A stretch of 64,000 bases of DNA from Aliiruegeria lutimaris (lineage in GTDB: Bacteria > Pseudomonadota > Alphaproteobacteria > Rhodobacterales > Rhodobacteraceae), in assembly GCF_900099935.1 (NCBI RefSeq), contig NZ_FNEK01000009.1, positions 46,350 through 110,349 on the forward strand, in the 5' to 3' direction. Of the stretch, positions 17,738 through 26,979 are shown piece by piece. The notes under the pieces are model-generated. The model ran no database searches. It had not been told where the DNA came from and saw nothing but the letters and a program-made list of their open reading frames with translations. The translations under genes and the position numbers were made by a program. Numbering within the stretch: the first letter of the stretch is position 1; each line of letters opens with the position of its first letter.

Positions 17738-19357
17738 TCAAACTCCTGAAGCCCTCAGCACGGCCGGCAGTTCTTCTGCCAAGTCCTCGGCAATCAGGCC
17801 CGGACCGAAGGATATCGCCGCCTCGGCATGCAGCCAGGCCGCGGTTTCCGCCGCCCCGACGGGCCAGAAACCACGCGCCATCAGCCCGGCGATCATTCCC
17901 GCCAGCACATCGCCTGCCCCGGCAGTGGCCAGCCAGGGTGCCGCGCGCTCGTAGCAGGCAGCGTGCACCACGACCCGGCCGCCGGGCTCGACAATGACCG
18001 TGTCCTGCCCCTTGAAGAGCAGAATGCAGCCCGCCCGCGCCGCCGCTTCCTGTGCCGCCTCGATCTTGGAGATCGCCGGACCCTGCTCCGGACAAGCAAT
18101 GAAGCGCGCCCAGATATCGGGAAAGAGGCGGGCGAACTCGCCGGCATGAGGGGTCAACACGACGCCGGAATGGAGATGCGCGAACAGCGCCTGGGGCCGT
18201 TCGGCGAAGGCGGTCAAGGCATCGGCATCCAGAACGCATCGGCGGCGGCTGCCAAGTGCGGTCAGCACCAGGTCCCGGGTCGCGGCGCTCACCCCGAGCC
18301 CCGGCCCGAGGCACAGCGCGTTCAACCGTTCATCCTCGAGGAGCGTGCCCAGATCTGGTGCCCCGTTGCAGCGAGTCAGCATCACGGCGGTCAGTTGAGA
18401 CGCACATTCGCTCATGGCAGGGGCCGGCGCCGCGAGCGTGACGAGCCCGGCGCCAACCCGAAGGGCCGCCCGCGCGGCCAGACGCGCCGCCCCTGTCCGC
18501 CCCGGCCCGCCGGACAGGACAACCGCATGACCGTAGTCGTATTTGTGGGCGCCCGGATAGTCTTCGCCGCCCTTGCGCAGTTGTCGTTTGTCCGGTTCGG
18601 CCAGTTGCACCATGTCCGAAAGCTGCTCGCGCAGGGCTGGCCGCGCCGCACGCAGGGCCGGCTGGTTCAAGCCGATATCGGCAACGGCGACCCTGCCACA
18701 CCATTCCGGGCCGTCGCCCAGCATGTGACCGCGCTTCAGGCGGTGGAACGAGACCGTCAGATCCTGCCGGGACGGCAATTCGCCGTCATTTTCCGGATCG
18801 AGCGGACGTCCTGAATCCATGCACAGGCCCGAGGGGGCATCGACGGCAACACGCCACGCCTTGCCCTCGGGAAGACAGGACGCGAGGTTCCGCAACGCTT
18901 CGTCCAGATCGCGCGCAAGCGGTCGCGTCAAACCGGTGCCGAACAGCGAATCCACGATCAGGCTGGGCGGTTGCTCCACCGGAACCGCACCGCCCCACCG
19001 TTCCCGCACGTGCCAGTCGGCGAACGGGACCACGGCGCCGATCTCTCCCCACCGGTCATGGTTCGCCTTGGCATCCGGCTGCAACCGGCCGGGATCGCCG
19101 TAGAGGAAGCAGGAGACCTGCCAGCCCATTTCGTGCAGCAGGCGCGCGATGACGAAGCCATCGCCGCCATTGTTCCCCGGCCCGCAGAGAATCAAGGCCT
19201 TTGCCTTGGCCTTCGCCAGATCCGGCAGCGCCTCGAACATCGCCTCGATAACACCCTGCCCTGCCCGTTCCATCAATTCCAACCCGGTCGCCTGCCCGCT
19301 ATCGAAAGCGGCTTGCTCGATGGCGCGCATTTGAGCAGATGTCAGAAGTTCATTCAT
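17738..19357 (-). CDS. nnr: bifunctional NAD(P)H-hydrate epimerase / ADP-dependent dehydratase
   Basis: 539 aa repair enzyme fusing the YjeF N-terminal epimerase (about residues 1-215, LILCGPGNNGGDGFVIARLL) to the ribokinase-like dehydratase (about 220-539, HKYDYGHAVVLSGGPGRTGAARLAA, and ATAGAGDVLAGMIAGL near the C-terminus). Together they restore hydrated NAD(P)H. The start at 19357 (MNELLTSAQMRAIEQAA) fits the family; an upstream in-frame ATG adds non-conserved residues. Transcribed away from glnB. Confidence 0.95.
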   Translation of the reverse strand: MNELLTSAQMRAIEQAAFDSGQATGLELMERAGQGVIEAMFEALPDLAKAKAKALILCGPGNNGGDGFVIARLLHEMGWQVSCFLYGDPGRLQPDAKANHDRWGEIGAVVPFADWHVRERWGGAVPVEQPPSLIVDSLFGTGLTRPLARDLDEALRNLASCLPEGKAWRVAVDAPSGLCMDSGRPLDPENDGELPSRQDLTVSFHRLKRGHMLGDGPEWCGRVAVADIGLNQPALRAARPALREQLSDMVQLAEPDKRQLRKGGEDYPGAHKYDYGHAVVLSGGPGRTGAARLAARAALRVGAGLVTLAAPAPAMSECASQLTAVMLTRCNGAPDLGTLLEDERLNALCLGPGLGVSAATRDLVLTALGSRRRCVLDADALTAFAERPQALFAHLHSGVVLTPHAGEFARLFPDIWARFIACPEQGPAISKIEAAQEAAARAGCILLFKGQDTVIVEPGGRVVVHAACYERAAPWLATAGAGDVLAGMIAGLMARGFWPVGAAETAAWLHAEAAISFGPGLIAEDLAEELPAVLRASGV

Positions 19358-19488
19358 AGGAACCGCCTCATTTGTTTTCCATTTGCCCTTACCGTAGGCA
19401 TTTCGCACATATTTTAATCACGGCACTGGGAAACGCTCGAACTCGTCAGCACCGCATCGCCTCTTGAATTGTCCCGCTCCGGGGATGA

Positions 19489-19875
<387 letters not shown>

Positions 19876-19930
19876 CCGCCGCAACCGAATACCCAACCCC
19901 CATTACACTGACAGAGGGAACCAAGGTCAC

Positions 19931-21337
19931 ATGAGCAAGGAAGCCGTTCTCAAGACCATCGCCGACGAAGGCGTTGAATACGTCGACGTCCGTTTCACTG
20001 ACCCGCGCGGCAAGTTGCAGCACGTCACCATTCTGGCCGATCAGGTCGACGAGGACTTCCTCGAAGAGGGCTTCATGTTCGACGGCTCCTCGATCGCCGG
20101 TTGGAAATCGATCGACGAATCCGACATGAAACTGATGCCGGACACGGACTCGGTCTACATGGACCCGTTCTATGCCGAAAAGACGCTCGCCGTGCATTGC
20201 TCGGTTCACGAGCCCGACACGGGCGAGCACTATGACCGCGACCCGCGCGGCACCGCCATGAAGGCCGAGGCCTACCTGAAGTCGTCCGGAATCGGCGACA
20301 CCGCCTACATGGGTCCGGAAGCCGAGTTCTTCCTCTTCGACGACGTTCGCTTCTCCGTCGAGATGAACAAGGTCTCCTTCCAGGTCGACGCTATCGACGC
20401 CTCCTGGAACTCGGATACCGAGTACGAGATGGGCAACATGGGCCATCGTCCGGGCATCAAGGGCGGCTACTTCCCGGTCAACCCGATCGACGAAAGCCAG
20501 GACCTGCGTTCCGAGATGCTCTCGACCATGAAGCGCATGGGCATGAAGGTCGACAAGCACCACCACGAGGTGGCCTCCTGTCAGCACGAGCTTGGCCTGA
20601 TCTTCGGCTCGCTCACCAAGCAGGCAGACGAGCTTCAGAAGTACAAGTACGTCATCCACAACGTCGCCCACGCCTATGGCAAGTCGGCCACCTTCATGCC
20701 GAAGCCGATCTCCGGCGATAACGGTACCGGCATGCACGTCAACATGTCGATCTGGAAGGACGGCAAGCCGCTCTTCGCCGGCGACAAGTATGCGGACCTC
20801 TCCGACGAGGCCCTGTGGTACATTGGCGGCCTGCTGAAGCACGCCAAGACGCTGAACGCCTTCACCAACCCGTCCACGAACTCCTACAAGCGCCTGATCC
20901 CCGGTTTCGAAGCCCCGGTTCTGCGCGCCTATTCCGCCCGCAACCGCTCCGGCTGCGTGCGTATCCCGTGGGCCGAATCCCCGAAGGCAAAGCGCGTCGA
21001 AGCCCGCTTCCCGGATCCCTCCGCGAACCCGTATCTGTGCTTTGCAGCACTCCTGATGGCCGGCCTCGACGGCATCAAGAACAAGATCGATCCGGGCGAA
21101 GCCATGGACAAGGACCTCTACGACCTGCCCGCCGAAGAGCTCGCCGGTATTCCCACGGTCTGCGCGAGCCTGCGTGAAGCCATGGAGTGCCTCGAAGCCG
21201 ACCACGAGTTCCTGCTCGCTGGCGACGTCTTCACCAAGAGCCAGATCGAAGGCTACATGGATCTCAAATGGGAAGAGATCTACGCCTACGAACATTGCCC
21301 GCACCCGGTGGAATACAAGCTGTACTACAGCTGCTGA
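19931..21337 (+). CDS. glnA: glutamine synthetase type I
   Basis: 468 aa GSI-beta enzyme forming glutamine from glutamate, ammonia and ATP; a dodecamer in the cytoplasm. Motifs: [29 protein letters not shown], the ATP-binding [36 protein letters not shown] and the adenylylation loop [10 protein letters not shown]. Tyr in the last motif is the regulatory AMP site, so activity is probably set by GlnE/PII. A clean terminator follows at 21372. Confidence 0.98.
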   Translation: MSKEAVLKTIADEGVEYVDVRFTDPRGKLQHVTILADQVDEDFLEEGFMFDGSSIAGWKSIDESDMKLMPDTDSVYMDPFYAEKTLAVHCSVHEPDTGEHYDRDPRGTAMKAEAYLKSSGIGDTAYMGPEAEFFLFDDVRFSVEMNKVSFQVDAIDASWNSDTEYEMGNMGHRPGIKGGYFPVNPIDESQDLRSEMLSTMKRMGMKVDKHHHEVASCQHELGLIFGSLTKQADELQKYKYVIHNVAHAYGKSATFMPKPISGDNGTGMHVNMSIWKDGKPLFAGDKYADLSDEALWYIGGLLKHAKTLNAFTNPSTNSYKRLIPGFEAPVLRAYSARNRSGCVRIPWAESPKAKRVEARFPDPSANPYLCFAALLMAGLDGIKNKIDPGEAMDKDLYDLPAEELAGIPTVCASLREAMECLEADHEFLLAGDVFTKSQIEGYMDLKWEEIYAYEHCPHPVEYKLYYSC

Positions 21338-21371
21338 GGCAACCAAGACCAACAGGGACAGTGACAGCAGG

Positions 21372-21400
21372 AGGCGCCTTCGGGCGCCTTCTTTCTTTTT
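21372..21400 (+). terminator. rho-independent terminator of glnBA
   Basis: AGGCGCC, tetraloop TTCG, GGCGCCT and then TCTTTCTTTTT. A 7-bp perfect stem with a stable UUCG-type loop and a T-run, 34 bp after the glnA stop. Confidence 0.9.
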
Positions 21401-21539
21401 GTCCTCGGCAGACGGAAAAACATTTCAAGAACATTTTCGTGCAATCCACGGTTTTCTTTTCCATTTCTTCAGGTCTTTGCCGCTAGATCAAGCCGTGCCG
21501 ACAGCGATCGGCACCGGCAGATCACGGATGGAAGCAGGA

Positions 21540-22268
21540 ATGATCCTCGTTCGAAAATGCATCGGAGCGCTCGTTGCGTCTCTGGCACTGCTCTGGCTGC
21601 CTGCCGTCGCGCGCCCGGTACAGGCGCTGACCGTGACCTACGATTACGCTGTCACCATCACCACCGTGAAGGGAACTGTTGCGGGGTCGCCCTTCGACCT
21701 GTCGGAAGACGTGCAACTCACCGGAACGATAAGCGTCGCGTTCTCTGAGGGAGAGAAGCAGGCTTCGGTTCTGGACAGCAGATTCGTTATCATCTGGGAC
21801 AACGGCTCCTATGACAGCGGCGACGCAGTGGGGGCGGAATTCAGCGAGATCATCGACCCCGATGGACAGCAGCAGGATATCTTCCGGGTTCTGGACAGGT
21901 CCGAACATGGTGATCTGGGCGAATTCAGTTTCGATCTTCTGCGTCTGGACGTAATGGGTTCGGCCACGGAAGGCGACTCGGTCGCGGAAGACTTTTTCTA
22001 CGGCTCGCTTGAAGACGCCACGAAGAACAGCTTCGACCTGCGGTTTATCAATGGTTCCGACAAGCTGAATTACTCCGGAATCGTTGCCTTTCTGGAACCG
22101 CAGGAGGTTTTTTGGGTAGATCAGCAATCGCTCTCGGCGGTATCGGCCCCCTCAAGCGCTGCCTCCATGCTTGGCGGTCTCGCCTTGGTTGGCGCCGTGC
22201 TGAGAAGGCGACGACGAAAGCGGTTGCAGCCGGAGGCCGTCCGTCATGAAGCACAGACCGACGACTGA
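21540..22268 (+). CDS. exported protein with PEP-CTERM-like sorting tail
   Basis: About 242 aa. It has an N-terminal signal peptide (KCIGALVASLALLWLPAVA) and a beta-rich middle part (LTVTYDYAVTITTVKG, SFDLRFINGSDKLNYSGI). The C-terminal tripartite tail reads APSSAASMLGGLALVGAVL followed by RRRRRKR. That order (short Pro/Ser motif, one membrane helix, Arg cluster) is the PEP-CTERM/VPxxA pattern recognised by exosortase. About 14 extra residues after the Arg cluster are unusual. No exosortase gene is in the window. An alternative start is ATG 21528. It ends 77 bp from the convergent ctlX. Confidence 0.7.
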   Translation: MILVRKCIGALVASLALLWLPAVARPVQALTVTYDYAVTITTVKGTVAGSPFDLSEDVQLTGTISVAFSEGEKQASVLDSRFVIIWDNGSYDSGDAVGAEFSEIIDPDGQQQDIFRVLDRSEHGDLGEFSFDLLRLDVMGSATEGDSVAEDFFYGSLEDATKNSFDLRFINGSDKLNYSGIVAFLEPQEVFWVDQQSLSAVSAPSSAASMLGGLALVGAVLRRRRRKRLQPEAVRHEAQTDD

Positions 22269-22345
22269 AAGCTACCGGATCATCCCTGGCATCATGTACT
22301 ACGTTCAGAACGCCCGTTCCGGGGCACTGTGTCTGCTCTGGTGCA

Positions 22346-23284
22346 CTACCTGCGTGACAGATGCACACCGGCCAGCATGCAGCGCACCGACCCTCCCGCC
22401 AGCTCGATGGTCGGCACATCCAGTGGCAACAACTCCGCGCTTTGTTCGATGACGGCGCCCTGATCGGGCCGCAGGGCGTTCAGCGCGCGGGAGGACAGCG
22501 CCAGAACCCGCCCGTTCCGGCCTTGCAATTCAATTGCGTTTCCAGCGAAATCGGCGACCTGCGCATTGGAGAGCGGGACAACGTGACGCCCCGGCTCCTC
22601 GAAACGGTCGAGAATATGCCGCCGGCGGGCGTCGTCGACCATCATGTCCACCCCCAGCAGCACGAAATCCGTCGCGATGCACATCAGAACATTCGTGTGA
22701 TAGACCGGAACGCCGCGCGCATCATGCGCATCGAACACCATTGGCTCGTATTTGAAATGGGAGCAGAAGCGTTCGAGGATGATCGGGTCCGCCCGGTTCG
22801 AACGCACGACATAGGCCACGCGGTCGATGTGATCGAGCACCATGGCCCCAGTCCCTTCCAGGAAGAGACCGTCGGGTTCCAGTCCGGAGTAATCGACCAC
22901 TTCCTGAACCCTGTAGTCGCGCTTGAGCATCTCGATCACGTCGGCCCGTCTTTCCCGGCGCCGGGTGACGGGAAACATCGGGAAGATCGCAACATGCCCG
23001 CCGGGATGGGTCGAGAACCAGTTGTTGGGAAAAACGGAGTCCGGCGTCAGACGGCTTTCGTCCTCGAAGATGTGCGTCCGGACACCGACCGCCTCCAGCG
23101 CCTCTGCCACGCGGGACACTTCGGCATAGGCCAGCCTCGCCACTTCCGTGGCATCCAGATGCCCGGCCTCCTGCTGAAAGGCATTGTCCTCGGCGGTTTC
23201 GCTATTGGGCACGAAATGGTGCGGACGGATCATGACGACCGCTTTCGGCGCCTGGACCGAGCGGGGGAAATGCCCCTCCTTCAT
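22346..23284 (-). CDS. ctlX: CtlX-type citrulline/arginine hydrolase of the amidinotransferase family
   Basis: 312 aa protein of the arginine deiminase/amidinotransferase fold. Visible: VMIRPHHFVPNSETAEDNAFQ, DSVFPNNWFSTHPGGHVAIFPM (guanidino-binding Asp region), LFLEGTGAMVLDH, VYHTNVLMCI and the C-terminal nucleophile region GGSVRCMLAGVHL. It is predicted to hydrolyse citrulline or a related ureido/guanidino compound to ornithine. Its start overlaps the ocd stop by four bases, and the next enzyme uses ornithine, which supports the assignment. Confidence 0.82.
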   Translation of the reverse strand: MKEGHFPRSVQAPKAVVMIRPHHFVPNSETAEDNAFQQEAGHLDATEVARLAYAEVSRVAEALEAVGVRTHIFEDESRLTPDSVFPNNWFSTHPGGHVAIFPMFPVTRRRERRADVIEMLKRDYRVQEVVDYSGLEPDGLFLEGTGAMVLDHIDRVAYVVRSNRADPIILERFCSHFKYEPMVFDAHDARGVPVYHTNVLMCIATDFVLLGVDMMVDDARRRHILDRFEEPGRHVVPLSNAQVADFAGNAIELQGRNGRVLALSSRALNALRPDQGAVIEQSAELLPLDVPTIELAGGSVRCMLAGVHLSRR

Positions 23285-24345
23285 CGCTGGGCGCCCGCGC
23301 GCAGGATCATTCCGAAAAGGTCGCGCGGCTCGTCCGGATCGGCGATCATGTCAAGGTTCTCGTAGCGTCCCGTGCGCTCCAACTGGTCGCGCAGGTAGCG
23401 CAGGGCCGAGAAATCCTCGATCGCAAACCCCACGCTGTCGAACAGGGTCACCTGCCGGGCCGAGCTGCGCCCTTCGCGTTGGCCGACAATCACCTGCCAG
23501 AGTTCGATCACCGGGTGATCGGCGTCAAGCTGCTGGATCTCCCCCTCGATCCGAGTCTGAGGCGGGTATTCGACGAAAATATCGGAACGCAACAGGATGT
23601 CCTTGTGCAACTCGGTCTTGCCCGGGCAATCGCCGCCGATGGCGTTGATGTGGACACCCGCGCCAACCATGTTGTCGGTCAGGATCGTGGCATATTGCTT
23701 GTCGGCGGTGACGGTCGTGATGATCTGCGCCCCTTCGACCGCCTCCTGCCCGGAGGCGCATCTCACAATCTCGAATCCTCGCCCGGCCAGGTTTGCCGCG
23801 CATTTTTCGGTCGCGACCGGATCGACATCGTAGAGGCGCAGCTTGTTGATCCCGAGCAGCCCCTGAAACGCAAGCGCCTGGAATTCCGACTGCGCGCCAT
23901 TGCCAATGATCGCCATCGTATCCGCAGCGGCCGGGGCAAGATGCCTGGCCGCCACGGCAGACATCGCCGCCGTCCGCAGCGCGGTGAGGATCGTCATTTC
24001 CGAAATCAGAACCGGATACCCGGAATCCACATCGGCCAGAACGCCGAAAGCCGTCACCGTTTGCAGACCTTCCTTGGTGTTCTTGGGATGTCCGTTGACA
24101 TATTTGAACGCATATTCCTCGCCATCCGAAGTCGGCATCAGCTCGATCACGCCCACCGAGGAATGCGCCGCCAACCGCGGCGTCTTGTCGAACTTCTCCC
24201 AACGCGCGAAGTCCTCCTCGATATAGGCGGCAATCCCTGCGAGCATCTCCTCGACGCCGATATCCAACACGGTCTGCATCATGTCGTCCACGGACACGAA
24301 GGGGACGAGGTTGAGCGCAGGAACAGGCGAGGAATCGAATGACAT
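23281..24345 (-). CDS. ocd: ornithine cyclodeaminase
   Basis: 354 aa NAD-dependent enzyme converting ornithine to proline plus ammonia. Features: EYAFKYVNGHPKNTKEGLQTV (substrate Lys/Arg), LRTAAMSAVAARHLAP, Rossmann motif MAIIGNGAQSEFQALAF, NAIGGDCPGKTEL and the catalytic Asp in VTLFDSVGFAIEDFSA. Length and motifs match bacterial OCD rather than mu-crystallin-like relatives. It forms a two-gene operon with ctlX and is divergent from an Lrp/AsnC regulator, a standard local control arrangement. Confidence 0.93.
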   Translation of the reverse strand: MSFDSSPVPALNLVPFVSVDDMMQTVLDIGVEEMLAGIAAYIEEDFARWEKFDKTPRLAAHSSVGVIELMPTSDGEEYAFKYVNGHPKNTKEGLQTVTAFGVLADVDSGYPVLISEMTILTALRTAAMSAVAARHLAPAAADTMAIIGNGAQSEFQALAFQGLLGINKLRLYDVDPVATEKCAANLAGRGFEIVRCASGQEAVEGAQIITTVTADKQYATILTDNMVGAGVHINAIGGDCPGKTELHKDILLRSDIFVEYPPQTRIEGEIQQLDADHPVIELWQVIVGQREGRSSARQVTLFDSVGFAIEDFSALRYLRDQLERTGRYENLDMIADPDEPRDLFGMILRAGAQR

Positions 24346-24434
24346 TCAGAGAGCCTTTCGTGATGGCGGGTTGGGGATCGAGTGGGTTCGCAAAGAATAA
24401 CGCAGCCAAATGAGTGCCGAAATGGCATATATTT

Positions 24435-24448
24435 GCAGAAATTCTTGC
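24435..24448. promoter_or_regulatory. possible Lrp/AsnC operator between ocd and its regulator
   Basis: GCAGAAATTCTTGC is an imperfect palindrome in the unusually AT-rich part (ATATATTTGC to TTTTGATAG) of the 158-bp divergent spacer. Lrp-family proteins bind such AT-centred dyads. Placement between the two divergent starts fits auto- and ocd control, but this is a pattern only. Confidence 0.3.
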
Positions 24449-24503
24449 TATTTTGATAGATTTGACACATCAGATTGACGATTTGTCATTTGCGAGAACC
24501 CTT

Positions 24504-24941
24504 GTGACGGAAGCCAAACAAATTCTCGACGCGCTGGACCGCGAATTGGTGGCGCTCTTGCGCCGCGACGGGCGCGCGCCTCTCTCGAAGCTCGCCGAGA
24601 TCCTCGGCGTCTCGCGGGGAACGGTTCAGAACCGGATCGACCGGATGATCGCGTCGGGCACGTTGCTGGGCTTCACGGTCCGGGTTCGTTCCGAAGCCGA
24701 AATCGACGCGATACGGGCCATCATGATGATCGAGGTTGCGGGCAAATCGACCACGGAAGTCACACGGCGTCTGCGTGGCATTCCCGAATTGCATCAATTG
24801 CACACGACCAATGGCAAATGGGATCTCGTGGCCGAGATCCAGGCGGCGTCGCTCAGCGATTTTGACCGGGTCCTGCGGGAAGTGCGGCAAACAGACGGGA
24901 TCCTCAATAGCGAAACGAGCCTTCTGCTGAGCAGCGTTTGA
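24504..24941 (+). CDS. Lrp/AsnC family transcriptional regulator
   Basis: 145 aa. N-terminal winged HTH (LDALDRELVALLRRDGRAPL, KLAEILGVSRGTVQNRIDRM) and a C-terminal RAM ligand domain (ELHQLHTTNGKWDLVAEIQA). GTG 24504 is preferred because the HTH begins a few residues later; the upstream open frame has no homology. Divergent from ocd-ctlX, so it probably senses ornithine, arginine or a related amino acid and controls them. Confidence 0.88.
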   Translation: MTEAKQILDALDRELVALLRRDGRAPLSKLAEILGVSRGTVQNRIDRMIASGTLLGFTVRVRSEAEIDAIRAIMMIEVAGKSTTEVTRRLRGIPELHQLHTTNGKWDLVAEIQAASLSDFDRVLREVRQTDGILNSETSLLLSSV

Positions 24942-25098
24942 GCTTTCCTGCCCAGAAAGGGCCGCAATGCGCCGGATGACATGTTACTATTTCACTTCTG
25001 AGCGCAATGCGTGCCCACTCAATTCCAATCTTGCGCCGTAATCTCTCCGCTTTATACCGGCACCCTAGGCTGAAATCCTTTGCGAACAGGCCTTCATA

Positions 25099-25947
25099 AT
25101 GCCCTTGCCGACCGAAATTTCCACGACGCTTCTGCTGCCGCGCCCGGCCCGGTTCGACATGGGCAAGGTTCATGCCGCCCTGGAAGCCCGTATGAGCGCG
25201 AATTGCCCCCCGTTCGAACGGCTCGACTGGCACCAGACGCAACTGCTCTCCTCATCCAACCTGCATCTGCAACTGCGCACCCGGGATCTGCCCATTTCGG
25301 ATGGACAGTTTGACAGTGCGCTTTCTTCCGAATTGGCCGGGATGATGCATGACGATCTCTCCGTTGCCATCGCCCGTCACCGCGCCTCGGTAACGCTGCG
25401 GGTCGGCACCGGGCCACGCCCGAAGCCGCGTGGGCAAACCTGCCCGCCCCCGTCGCATGCTGTCTACGAATGCATGCTGATCCTTGCCCATACCGCAGCC
25501 ACGCAGGTGGCGCGGGATTGTCATCCGCTCGCGGTACATTGGGCACAGTCGGACCAACTTCTCAGCCCGGCCCGTTTTTCCGCGATGAGCAATATGCTGT
25601 TCCCGCTGCCGCTGTTCCTGCACCCGCGTCCGACTTGCCGCGAGGAGGCAGGCGAAGAGTGGATTTCGCTGGATGTCGAAGGTGCGCAGCATTTGCTCGA
25701 CCGCCCCCTCGGCACGGATTACGCACCGGTTTCCCTGCCCTGGATGATGCAGCGCGTCTATGCCTTCGTTGCGCATCTGCGCGCCACGAGCCTGGCCGTG
25801 TCCGATGGGATGGAGTTCGCCACCGCCGAGGGCGAGCGCTTCCGGGTGCGCTTGGACGTGCATGGCGCCATACGGCTTCGGCTGGAAGAACTGCATGGCA
25901 AGCCGATTTCACTGCTCGAAATGGACACGCAACACTTCGCGGCCTGA
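25099..25947 (+). CDS. hypothetical protein, weak DUF4261-like features
   Basis: 282 aa cytoplasmic protein without signal peptide or membrane helices. The central part contains AHTAATQVARDCHPLAVHWA and SDQLLSPARFSAM, which resembles the conserved centre of DUF4261 proteins, and FVAHLRATSLAVSDGMEF near the C-terminus. Function unknown. It converges with a DUF3445 gene (21 bp between stops). The assignment to DUF4261 is a guess from pattern. Confidence 0.65.
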   Translation: MPLPTEISTTLLLPRPARFDMGKVHAALEARMSANCPPFERLDWHQTQLLSSSNLHLQLRTRDLPISDGQFDSALSSELAGMMHDDLSVAIARHRASVTLRVGTGPRPKPRGQTCPPPSHAVYECMLILAHTAATQVARDCHPLAVHWAQSDQLLSPARFSAMSNMLFPLPLFLHPRPTCREEAGEEWISLDVEGAQHLLDRPLGTDYAPVSLPWMMQRVYAFVAHLRATSLAVSDGMEFATAEGERFRVRLDVHGAIRLRLEELHGKPISLLEMDTQHFAA

Positions 25948-25968
25948 GCCTGTCCCTGTCGGAGACCT

Positions 25969-26766
25969 CTACCCCTCAAGCACCGCGAGATCCTCGGTGT
26001 CGAGCTGTTTGCGCTCCAAAAGGATCGTATGGATCGAGAAAGCGACCGCATTACTTTCGGGCAAGCGCAAAAGGCATTGCCGCTCCGAACGGAAATAGGG
26101 CGCCTCCGGCCCGCCGGCAGGACGCGGATCGCTCTCCGGCCGCGGCTGGAACAAGCCGGGATCGTCGTAGAAGAATGCGTTTGAACGCGACAACGGCCGC
26201 CCGGGTTGGATCCCGTCCAGAAGCCGCTGAACTCGCCTGCCAAGCTCCGGGTCATAGACCTGCACGGGAATATGGATCCCCATCATCGGCCGGCCCAGCT
26301 TTTCGGCCAATGTCCAGCTTGCCGGGAAGCAGAGGATCGCGCCGGTCAACAGGTGCTCCCCCTCCCCTTCCGCTCGTTGCAGAATGCAGAAATCCTCCTG
26401 AACGAGCCGCCCCAGTGTCACCAACGGTGCGTTCCGGTCGAGCGCAACCACGCGGCCATCCGGACAGCGAATCCCCGCCCCATCCCGTTGGAATCCGGCG
26501 CGCGTTTCCAGGATCCCCAACACGAGGTCATACAATTCCTGCGCGGGCGCAAAGGCGTCCGGCAGCAACGCGTGAACCTTGTCGGCTTGGGCTTCCAACA
26601 GGCGCTCGCGCTCCGCCATCTGCGCGGGGTAGCTGTCGAGTTGCCACAACCAGTCGTCGAGCGAAACGGGAGCGATGCCCGGCAGGCTGCGCGCCCGTGG
26701 CAGCCGCCAGGGCCGGACGGCAAGGTGGCGATTGAGGATCGGTGCGGGGATCGTGGTCGAATTCAT
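25969..26766 (-). CDS. DUF3445 protein (heme-dependent oxidative N-demethylase family)
   Basis: 265 aa. The DUF3445 core is visible: LVQEDFCILQRAEGEGEHLL, TGAILCFPASWTLAEKLGRP, MMGIHIPVQVYD, RVQRLLDGIQPGRPLSRSNA and a C-terminal FRSERQCLLRLPESNAVAFS. Characterised relatives are heme-dependent oxidative N-demethylases. The start at 26766 (MNSTTIPAPILNRHL) fits the family; upstream in-frame sequence is non-conserved. The substrate is unknown and no electron-transfer partner is adjacent. Confidence 0.82.
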   Translation of the reverse strand: MNSTTIPAPILNRHLAVRPWRLPRARSLPGIAPVSLDDWLWQLDSYPAQMAERERLLEAQADKVHALLPDAFAPAQELYDLVLGILETRAGFQRDGAGIRCPDGRVVALDRNAPLVTLGRLVQEDFCILQRAEGEGEHLLTGAILCFPASWTLAEKLGRPMMGIHIPVQVYDPELGRRVQRLLDGIQPGRPLSRSNAFFYDDPGLFQPRPESDPRPAGGPEAPYFRSERQCLLRLPESNAVAFSIHTILLERKQLDTEDLAVLEG

Positions 26767-26979
26767 GCACAGACCCTGCGCTCTCTTTCGGGCGGGAAAA
26801 AGCGTGGCATGGTGCCGCCCTTTTGCGCGATGGCATTGGCCCGGGGCCCGTCCCGCTCGCGATATTCCGCGACACGGTCGCGGCCCGTAACCATTGCGTG
26901 ACAGCGCCGACACAGTGCTTGGGAAGCGCGCGCCCGAGGGCCACTATTAGGGGATCCGCATCTGTCCCGAGAGTTTGCA

